Part shown: in pieces, positions 56,116 to 64,000 of the stretch
Numbering within the stretch: position 1 is the stretch's first letter
Layout: the number at the start of each line of letters is the position of its first letter
DNA from: Zygnema cylindricum
Taxonomy: Eukaryota; Streptophyta; Zygnematophyceae; Zygnematales; Zygnemataceae
Reading direction: 5' to 3'
Assembly: GCA_037447655.1 (NCBI GenBank)
Contig: JBBHKE010001698.1
Coordinates: forward strand, 10,001 to 74,000
Length of the DNA stretch: 64,000 nucleotides
Notes under the pieces: generated by a model
The model's database searches: none
Seen by the model: the letters and a program-made list of their open reading frames with translations, nothing else
Told to the model about the DNA's origin: nothing
Made by a program: the position numbers and the translations under genes

Positions 56116-57539
56116 AGCTGTAGTCAAGTCAGTTTGGCAAAAAATCAAATCCGGGAATTTTTTTCCGATGACATTGTAAGTTACGAAAAAGGTACAAGTA
56201 AAGTACAAAAAAAGGTTCGAAAAACTTATGAATTATGGCACGATTAGGTATCGCATGTGGGATTTTTTTTTTTGGTCCTTTTTTTTCTCTTTTTTCTTTT
56301 TTTTGCTTGCTCGTCTTTCTTTTTTCATGTTCTTTTTCTCCCATTCTTTTTTTCGATAATTTTTTTTTCCTCGTTTTTTTTTGGGAAGGAAATTTTATGT
56401 CAATTCGTTGTCATGTTTTTTTTTAAGTTGGTTATACCATCATTTTCTTATTTGAATGGTGGACAAATGACAAACTAATTAAATTTTTGATTCATAAAAG
56501 ACTGGTGTTTACAATTTTCTGACGTATTTAGTCTTATATAGTGTTTTTAGTGATTTTTAGAGATATTTTGGGTTTAAAAACCATAAAATATTAAAAAAAG
56601 CCCTATATAAAATCCTGAAAAACTCAAGGAAATCCAGTCGTTATTGGTTAGCAGCTCATGTTGGGAAACAATGTTAAGCCCTTTATTTTAATAAACTACG
56701 CTTCTACATATTGTATGGGGAATATGGGAACAATGAAAATGGTGGCGTAGAAGTACACACTTGAAAGATCTTTAGGAGAGTAAATTTTCGTCGTTTTTGT
56801 CGATTATTTTTGTCATCTTTTTATATATTTAAAAAAAATAAAAATGGTTGACTTTATTAAAAAGCGCGATGGTAAACCATCTGAGTCGATGGGAACAAAA
56901 GAAAGTAGCATTGCAAAAACTGAAAAACTACATGTGGGGGGAAGAAACAAAAAGGATAAGCAAGGCAAAAGCAACGAAAATACGAAAAGATGTTAGGTTA
57001 ACCGAAAACACCCAAAGAAGCAAAAAACAACAAACGAAACATCAAAGAAAAGATCCAACATCTATCAACAAAACCCCAACATAATTAAAAATCTACGAAA
57101 AAAAACCACGTAAGTCCCCGAATCCTGGAGGAGCACGAGGAGGGAGTTACGTCGACGATCCATAGCTGCAATAGACGATGGATAGAAGCTTGCACTCGTT
57201 GTAGGGCCACAGATAAAAGTTGACGGTAAAAAGAAGTAAGTATCGAAACATAAGGGCTCCCAAGCCCCCGCCGCTTGAACGAGCGCGGCCACAAGCACGG
57301 AGGAACTCGTCCAAAGCCACACCCAAACAACCAAATATCTCGACCGCCATTGGAATGAAGCCATCTATAGCATCGCGATGGAAGTTATATATTTTGTTTA
57401 GGGTTATATATATATTTTGGTTTGAATTGGAAACCTTATATGAGGTTTATTCATACAATAACAGTATTATAACTCCCTCTTCCCCTTGTAATATATATTG
57501 ATATATATATATATATATGAGATAGCAAGTTTTTTTACA
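56116..57539. other. Intergenic sequence, no convincing gene
   Basis: T-rich at 56260-56420. A plus-strand Lys-rich open frame at 56848-57084 and a minus-strand frame at 57065-57364 have no recognisable domain. (TA)n at 57490-57520. Confidence 0.4.
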
Positions 57540-57662
57540 TGGAGATGAGTGACAAGAAAGAATCAAAATTTAGAAGGAAGGAAAGAAGGTTAGCCAAACA
57601 ATTAAAAGTGATAGGGGAAAGTGCAGAGAGAAGGTGGGGAGAGGAAGAGGAGGGAAGAGTGA

Positions 57663-57860
57663 AGCGCAAGCAGTGGAACCTCAAACTATATGATTTTTTA
57701 ACAAATCTAGGATTCACTAAATCAGCTTTGACCGCTCAATAGATTCACTAAATCAGCTTTGACCGCTCAATATTTATATATTGAGCAGTCAAAGCTGATT
57801 TAGTGAATCCTAGATTTGTTAAAAAATCATCTAGTTTGAGGTTCCACTGCTTAAGCGCTT
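57663..57860. repeat. Palindrome made of inverted Copia reverse-transcriptase pieces
   Basis: 57663-57741 and 57777-57858 are inverted copies (GTGGAACCTCAAACTA, AACAAATCTAGGATTCAC, AAATCAGCTTTGACCGCTCA). Both encode QWNLKLxDFLTNLGFTK, one on each strand. A 31-bp piece is also tandemly repeated at 57742-57772. Confidence 0.9.
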
Positions 57861-58335
57861 GCTCAACCCCCTTTCCCTACCTCTTCCTCTTTCCCTCTTT
57901 CTCTCCTCTCCCTCTCTCCCACCTTTCCCTCTATCACTTTAAGCACTTGTTTCAACCCGTACAGGGATTTGAGCAAGTTTTCCTTTCCTTTTCCTTCATA
58001 TGTTTTTGGTTGTTTCATGTTTATAATAACCTCATCTACTTTTCCATGTAAAAAAGTTGTCTTAACATCCATGTATCCCTACATCTTATATCCTCTTTTT
58101 TTTGTGTTTACGTTGCTTTTTTTTTTGTTTTGCCCTGCTTGTAGTTTTTTGGTTTTGGCCATGCCTCCCCTTTTGTACCCGTGGACTCAGATATTTTACC
58201 ATCGCGCTTTCTAATTCAATTTACTGGTTTTTTTATATCCAGCTAGTAGGAGAAGTATCCCAGCTGTAAAAAATCTTACAATTGGGGAGAATGTTCCCTC
58301 AAAATCTATTCCCTCTTTTTGATTTATCCCTTAGC
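57777..58335 (-). pseudogene. Copia reverse-transcriptase remnant
   Basis: Minus-strand order: GIDFEGTFSPIVRF, then DVKTTFLHGKVDEVIINMKQ, LLKSLYGLKQ, a CT/GA microsatellite insertion at about 57868-57950, then ALKQWNLKLDDFLTNLGFTK. These are the canonical Copia RT blocks (ETFSPVVR, DVKTAFLxG, KSLYGLKQAPRxW). Stops and the repeat insertion make it non-functional. The YVDD block is not found. Confidence 0.85.
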
Positions 58336-58435
58336 CACTCGTCTGGCTTTATACCTTTCAATGGTGTTATCAATATTGAGGTTGACTTTAAACACCCACT
58401 AACTTCCGATGGCTACTATCTGGGGGAAGCTCCAC

Positions 58436-58638
58436 TACACCGCTTATCGTTATTAGTGTTAACAACACTAATTCGGTCGCGACTTTTTTTGGCCAAAAAT
58501 CACAAAATAAAGTTAACAACATTATTTAAGGACGTGGGGTACAGTTTGCCACGCCTCCTTGCACTTAATTAGTATTGTTAATCCTAATTTCGCATTAACA
58601 CTAATAAATCTTTAACACTAATAACGATGAGCGGTGTA
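58436..58638. mobile_element. 203-bp TA-CACCG-type MITE inside the Copia remnant
   Basis: TA-flanked, CACCGCTTATCGTTATTAG and CACTAATAACGATGAGCGGTG termini. It separates the RT part from the upstream protease/integrase part. Confidence 0.8.
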
Positions 58639-58639
58639 G

Positions 58640-59440
58640 TTCCCAAGTTTGGGCCTCCATAAGTGACTGCATTTTTCGTCGTTAACAAACGCTATCAAGT
58701 GCTCCTTTCCTAATACCGAGAACACTTTTTGAATGGTGAAAGGCTCCCTTGACTTGGTAGAGTAAACAATAAAGTTTTCAGCCCCTTATTGTTCTTTTCC
58801 TCTTGGAAATTTGGAGGCTAGAATCGGTGGTTTCTTACCATTCTTTCACCATTTTTTCTAAGCTCCCATGATGCACATGCACTCATGCCATAGATCATTC
58901 TCACAATTTACGGATGTGTACAAAACATCCTTTTCATTAGAAATCTCAAAACATCCTATTTTGGAAATGTCCAAGTCAAGCTTGTACATCGAATTTGCAC
59001 CTCTGGTCCCTACAACTACTACCATTCCTCCTTCATATCACATATCCTTTGCGTTTTACCAATGGAGTGGAAAAACATGTTTTTACTTTATTTTAAATCT
59101 GGTGTATAACACATCATGCAAGGTCATTCAGTTTCAAGTTAATCTTGTCTTTTTCATTTGCAACTACATATACCCCTTAAGCATAGAAGTAAAAAACAAA
59201 AAAAAAGGCATAGTGGAGGGATGGAGTAAAGTAAATATCCTTATGGAGTTGTGGGTCATAACACATGTGAGTTGCAGCTCTTGTATCCATAATCCATTCC
59301 GTTTTACTTTTACTCCTTGTTTTGCACTTACGAGTGCAAACATTTATTTTCTAGTGATGATTAGGAAGTTGTTGACTTTTTGGTCTTCCTCTTTGGCTGA
59401 CTTTTCTGTTTCATCGGAGAATGTTACCTTAGTGACATGT
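58640..59440 (-). pseudogene. Copia protease / pre-integrase remnant
   Basis: Minus strand, multiple frames: WIMDTRAATHMCYDPQLHKD resembles the aspartic protease start WILDSGATxHM (catalytic DSG reads DTR). LYKLDLDISKIGCFEI and later LWHECMCIMG resemble the pre-integrase block (LWHxRLGHxS). Order and spacing agree with the RT remnant downstream, so this is one decayed element. Confidence 0.6.
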
Positions 59441-59714
59441 GTCCATTTAGATGCATCTGTACATGAATTTTCTTAAAATAATATACGTTCGACTGGTGGA
59501 ATTTTTTAACTTTTGCATTGTCCTTTTTCTCGGTACGGCATGCTAATTGCTGTACATATTGAAGAGACAGTTTACAAATATATTACGAGTAGTAAAGCCC
59601 TCTTTGACACAACCATCTACTAAGTGAGCTAAAGTTTATAAAACTACAAAAACAGAGTCAAACAGAGACAAACAGGGCCAAAAAGAGTCAAACAGAGTCA
59701 AACAGAGGCAAACA

Positions 59715-62700
59715 AAGTGAAACGGAGTGTGAGGGAAAGGGGGAGGGTGATGGAGAGGGCAAGGGACAAGGAGGGAGAAGAGGGAAAGGGCAAGGGGGAG
59801 GTCGAGAGAAGAGAAAAAGAGGGTAAGGGAGAGGGAGAGGGGGAGGGAGAGGGCGAGGGAGTGGGTAAGGACGAGGGAGAGGGGGAGAAAGTGAAAGGGA
59901 GAGGGCAAGGAAGAGAGAGGGTGAGGGAGAGGGAGAGAGAGGGAGAGGGAGAGGGAGAGGGAGAGAGAGGAAGAGGGCGAGGAAAAGAGAGAGGAAGTGG
60001 GCGAGGGAGAGGGAGAAGGAGATGGAGAGCGAGAGGTAAAGGGCGAGAAAGAGAAAAAGGGAGTGGGAGAGGGCGAGGGAGAGGGAGGGGGCAAAAAAGT
60101 GGGAGCATCGGAGGGAGATGGAGAGGGAGAGGGAGGGCAAGGGAGAGAGAGAGTGAGAGGGAGAAGGAGAGGGAGTGGGCGAGGTAGAGGAAGAGAGAGG
60201 GGGAGAGGGAGACGGAGAGGGCAAGGGCAATGGAGAGAGGGAGGGATAGGGCGAGGAAGAGAGAGAGGGTGAGGGCAAGGGACAAAGAGAGGGAGAGGGA
60301 CAGGAACAGGGCGAGGGAGAGGAAGAAGGAGAGGGAGAAGTAGAGGAAGAGGGAAGAGAGAGAAAGAGTGAGGGAAAGGGAGAGGGGGGGGGGAGTGGGA
60401 AAGGGAGGGAGAGAGCGAGGGAGAGAGAGATAAAGAGGGTGGGTGAGAGGGCGAGAGAGAGGGAGGGAGGGGGAGGGAGTGGGATAGGGAGAGGGATAGG
60501 GGAAGGGAGTGAGAGAAGGAGAGGGAGTGTGACAGGGCAAGGGAGATGGAGAGGGCGGAGGAGAGGGATAAGGAGAAGTGAGGGAAAGGGATAGAGAGAG
60601 GGTGAGGGAAAGGGAGAGGGAGGGGGAGAGGGAGAGGGAGAGGGGGGGAGTGGGAAAGGGAGAGGGAGAGGGGGGGAGTGGGAAAGGGAGAGGAAGAGGG
60701 CGAGGGAGATGCCAAGGGAGAGGGACAAGGAGAGGGAGAAGGAGAGGGTAAGGGAGAGGGAGAGGGGGAGGGAGAGGTTGAGGATAAGGGAGTGCGCGAG
60801 GGAGAGGGAGAGGAAGAGGGAGACGGACAGGGAGAGGGTGGGGGAGAGGGAGAAGGAGAGGAAGAGGAAGAAGGAGAGGAGAGAGTGAGAAGAGGGAGAG
60901 GGAGAGGGAGAGGGAGAGCGAGAAGAAAAGGGAGTGGAAGAGGGCGAGGGAAATGGAGATGGCGAGGGAAAGGGATAAAGGAGAGGGTGAGGGAAAGAGA
61001 TAAGGAGAGGGTGAGGGAAAGGGATTGGGAACGGTGGGGGAGGGAGAGGGAGAGGGAGAGGGAGAGGGCGAGGTGAGAGGGTGAGAGAGAGGGAGGGAGT
61101 GGGAGAGGGAGAGGGCGAGAAGAGGGAGAAGCAGAGGGAGACGCCGAGGGAGAGGAGAAAGAGAGCGACGAGGAAAGGGTAAGGGAGAGGGAGAGGGGGA
61201 AGGAGAGGGCGACAAAGAGGGTGAGGACAAGGGAAAGGGAGAGTGAGGGAGTGGGATCCGGCGAGGGAGAGGGAGAGGGTGAGGCCCAGGGGGAGCGAGA
61301 GGGAGAGGGAGAGGGAGAGGGCGAGGAAGAGGGAGAGGAAGTGTGAGAGGGAGAGGGAGAGGGAGAGATGGAGGGCGACGGAGAAGGACAGGAGTGGGAG
61401 TGGGCGAGTGAGACGGAGAGGGAGATTGAGAGGTCACGGATAGGGAGAGGGAGAGGGTGAGGATGAGGGAGTGGGAGCGTGCAAGGGAGAGTGTGAGAGA
61501 GAGAGGGAGAGGGAGAGAGGGAGGAAGAGGGAGTGGGAGCGGGAGAGAGAGAGGAAGAGGGAGTGGGAGCGGGAGAGAGAGAGAGAAGGAGAGGTTGAGG
61601 GACAGGGACAGAGGCGAGGGAGAGGGAGAAGGAGAGGGAGAAGGAAAGGAAGAGGGAAGAGGAGAGGGAAAGAGTGAGGGAGAGGGCGAGGGTCAGCGAG
61701 AGGGATAGGGCAAGGGAGAGGGAGAGTGAGAGGGAGAGGGAGAGGGAGAGGGGGGGAGTGGGAAAGGGAGGGGGCGAGGGAGAGGAAGAGGGCGAGGGAG
61801 ATGCCGAGGGAGATGGACAGGGAGAGGGAGAAGGAGAGGCTGAGGGAGAGGGAGAGGGGGAGGGAGAGGGAGAGGGAGAGGGAGACGGACAGGGAGAGGG
61901 CGAGGGATAGGGAGAAGGAGAGGGAGAAGGAGAGAAAGAGGGAGAAGGAGAGGAGAGAGTGAGGAGAGGGAGAGGGAGAGGGAGAGGGAGAGCGACAAGA
62001 AGAGGGAGTGGGAGAGGGCGAGGGAAATGGAGAGGGCGAGGGAGAGGGATAAGGAAAGGGTGAGGGAAAGGGATAAGGAGAGGTGAGGGAAATGGAGAGG
62101 GATAGGGAGAGAAAGGGTGAGGGATAGGGAGGGAGAGGGAGAGGGAGAGGGCGAGGGAGAGGCATCGGGAGATGCCGAGGGAGAGGAGAAAGAGCGAGAA
62201 GGAGAGGGCAAGGGAGAGGCAGAGGGGGAAGGAGAGGGCGATGTTGATGGTGAGGACAAGGGAAAGGGAGAGGGAGAGGGTGAGACCCAGGGGGAGGGGA
62301 AGGAGAGGGAGAGGGAGAGGGTGAGTAAGAGGGAGAGGGAGAGGGAGAGGGCAAAAAGAGAGGGAGAGGGAGAGAAGGAGGGCGAGGGAGAAGGACAGGA
62401 GTGGGAGTGGGCGAGTGAGGCGGAGAGGGAGATTGAGAGGGCACAGATAGGGAGAGGGTGAGGAAGAGGGAGTGGGAGAGGGAGAAGGGGAGAGAGAGGG
62501 AGCGTGCAATGGAGTGTGTGAGAGAGAGGGAGAGGGAGAGGGATAGAGGGAGGAAGAGGGAGTGGGAGCGGGAGAGGGAGAGGGAGAGGGAGAGGGGGAA
62601 GGAGGGGGAGAGAGTGAGGGAAATGTCGAGGGTGAGGGAGAGGTAGAGAGAGAGGACGATGGCGAGGGAGAGGGAGAGGGAGAGGAGGGCGAGGAAGGGG

Positions 62701-62990
62701 GCGGGGGAGGGGGAGAGGGAGAGGGCGGGGGAGGGGGAGATGGACATGGCGAGGGAAAGGGAGAGAGCGAGGGAGAATGCGAGGGAGGGCGAGTGACAGG
62801 TACAGGGAGAGGAAGAGGAAAAGGGAGAGGGCGAGGGAGAGGGAGAGGGAAAAGGAGAGGGAGATGGCGAGGGAGCGGGAGAGGAAGAGGGAGAGGGAGG
62901 AGTGGGAGAGGAGCAGGGAAAGATTCAGGGAGAGCGAGAGGGAGAGGAAGAGGGTTAGAGAGAGGGAGAGGTAGAGGGAAAGGGAGAGGC
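59715..62990. repeat. 3.3-kb purine minisatellite of GGGAGA/GAGGGC units
   Basis: The plus strand is almost only A and G with regular C in GAGGGCGAGGGAGA units. Long blocks (for example those around 61440, 61680 and 62450) recur, which shows higher-order duplication. The 957-codon Pro/Leu/Ser minus-strand frame and its companions follow from the 6-bp period lacking stop codons in that sense; they are not genes. Confidence 0.95.
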
Positions 62991-63115
62991 GTAACAACTT
63001 CTTGGCGTAACCAACAACGAGGTCACAAAAATTACTGCCATTGGCCCCAACTATAATTTCCATGCTGGTGGAGTAGACTATACAATTGACCCTATCAATG
63101 CAAAAATATTGCAAT

Positions 63116-64000
63116 TTACTGCAAAGATCCTTCTTCTCGCATCTTTTGGCTCATGTTACGAGCAAAACCTCCAAATGGGTTGCTATCCTCGGCATCCAAA
63201 ACACTGTTCTTCTCAAATGACCAGGTGAGCCTTTGTTTAACTGGAGGAGGGAAGGGCCAACCCGTACTCACTGAATGAGATATTTTCGTATCCTTACAAC
63301 TCGAGATATTACTTTCCGGATCTAAAGTTTCTTTCCTGACTGACTGCGGATCTTTCTCGACTTTTTTGTGGTTAGCAATTGACGTGGTCTCTAGTAATAG
63401 TTGCTGTTGTTCTTTTTGTTTTTGTTGAAAGTCAGACATGTGCCCTTCACCCTTAACTTTCTTGGGGTCCTTATTTGTCACAGGGGAACCAATGTCCGAG
63501 TTTGTTTTTCCACCAATTCCCAATCCAGAAGAATTTTTGAACTCTACTTTTCCGATATTTCCCTGTGCAGATATCAGTCGCTCTTGTTTCCCGGGTTCAG
63601 AATTAATTTTGATTTGCCCACGTCGCCTAAGATGTTGCTTTGACAATTTTGAACTCATACTCCTATCAGTTGAGGGACATTCAGGTTCAAAACCTTCGTC
63701 GTCTACAACATCAGCCTTCTCAACTGACCAAGTAAACCTTCGTTTAACTGGAGGAGTCCAGGTTGATCCCGAATTCGTCGAATGAGATGCTTTTGTATCC
63801 TTACGCCTCAAGACCAAATTTTCCGGATCTAAACCTTCTTCCTTCTTGACCGCCTGTCGATTTCTGTTGACTTGTTTGTTGTTATTGATTGAGTTGGTCC
63901 CTAGTAACACTTGTTGTTGTTGTTGTTGGTCGAAGACAGACACGTCCATTGCACCTTTAACAATTTTCTGGCATGCCTTACCTGGCACAGATGAAGCAAT
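63116..64000 (-). CDS. Unrecognised Gln-rich protein with a duplicated module (3' part, 5' end off the right edge)
   Basis: Minus-strand frame open from the right edge to a stop at 63116 (about 294 codons). Two tandem modules of about 85 residues share the order: Gln run with LLLE/VLLG, TNSI or TSIA, LDPE, KDTK.SHS, PPVKxRxTWS, then an acidic end (LDAED / VDDEG). The shared core is PPVK-[RQ]-R-[FL]-TWS-[VF]-EK. Codon use is unbiased and the sequence is not low-complexity except for the Q run, so a real exon is likely. No known family is recognised, and no catalytic motif, membrane segment or signal peptide is visible. A possible donor-like AG|GTAAGG at the right edge means an exon border there cannot be excluded. 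Confidence 0.6.
   Translation of the reverse strand: MASSVPGKACQKIVKGAMDVSVFDQQQQQQVLLGTNSINNNKQVNRNRQAVKKEEGLDPENLVLRRKDTKASHSTNSGSTWTPPVKRRFTWSVEKADVVDDEGFEPECPSTDRSMSSKLSKQHLRRRGQIKINSEPGKQERLISAQGNIGKVEFKNSSGLGIGGKTNSDIGSPVTNKDPKKVKGEGHMSDFQQKQKEQQQLLLETTSIANHKKVEKDPQSVRKETLDPESNISSCKDTKISHSVSTGWPFPPPVKQRLTWSFEKNSVLDAEDSNPFGGFARNMSQKMREEGSLQ

Noticed and set aside
56848-57084. Lys-rich small protein
   Set aside because: No domain, no splice context, and composition simply follows AAA/AAG-rich DNA.
59636-62509. 957-codon minus-strand open frame rich in Pro, Leu and Ser
   Set aside because: It is the translation of a 6-bp purine/pyrimidine repeat; all frames of that sense lack stops because of the repeat unit, and no splice or domain evidence exists.

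Overview
This is a gene-poor, repeat-rich nuclear window from a eukaryote. Genes have many short exons with GT..AG borders, and one intron uses GC..AG. Three features point to the green plant/streptophyte-algal side: a RabGAP very close to the plant type, a retroelement primer-binding site that fits the plant-type initiator tRNA-Met, and degenerate AAACCCTAA-type telomere-like sequence. The species cannot be fixed from sequence alone. A charophyte alga with a swollen genome is my best guess, and it is only an inference.

Layout: (1) 157-5867, minus strand: most of a TBC-domain Rab GTPase-activating protein gene, seven exons visible, 3' end beyond the left edge. (2) 5868-11766: no gene recognised; several small inverted-repeat elements (MITEs). 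(3) 11767-18464 minus and 19807-25099 plus: two secreted type-B carboxylesterase (cholinesterase-fold) paralogues, head to head across a 1.34 kb shared promoter region. Both have nine exons with the same phases, and seven exons have identical lengths. (4) 25100-31809: intergenic DNA with a Harbinger-like MITE, a decayed LINE carrying a MITE, and tandem repeats. (5) 31810-39827: a nest of LTR elements on the minus strand: a gag-only LTR retrotransposon whose two LTRs have been invaded by a TRIM and by two solo LTRs, each with a perfect 5-bp target duplication and an empty site in the sister LTR. (6) 39840-44930: an unclassified decayed element with GTCGTCGC palindromes at both ends and an unrecognised broken coding region split by another LTR. 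(7) 45000-51480: MITEs, a GTAC-rich tract and two uncertain exons. (8) 51494-56115: purine/G-rich tracts, repetitive ORFs and telomere-like sequence. (9) 57745-59480: decayed Copia pol. (10) 59715-62990: a 3.3 kb purine tract. (11) 63116-64000: the 3' part of an unrecognised Gln-rich gene with a duplicated module.

Two signals stand out. First, introns of the recognised genes repeatedly contain decayed tandem copies of the neighbouring exon edge together with its splice site, so these introns seem to grow by duplication across exon-intron junctions. The clearest case is intron 2 of the minus-strand esterase, an array of four decayed copies. Second, a miniature LTR retrotransposon (34562-35076; LTR 229 bp, internal part 57 bp) carries a complete 72-nt tRNA-like sequence with intact box A and box B in each LTR. 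A separate LTR family here carries a conserved acceptor/T-arm-like hairpin with a compensatory base change.

Most long open frames in the window (Ser/Leu/Pro, Arg/Glu or Gly/Arg/Glu repeats) are translations of GA/CT microsatellites and are not annotated as genes.
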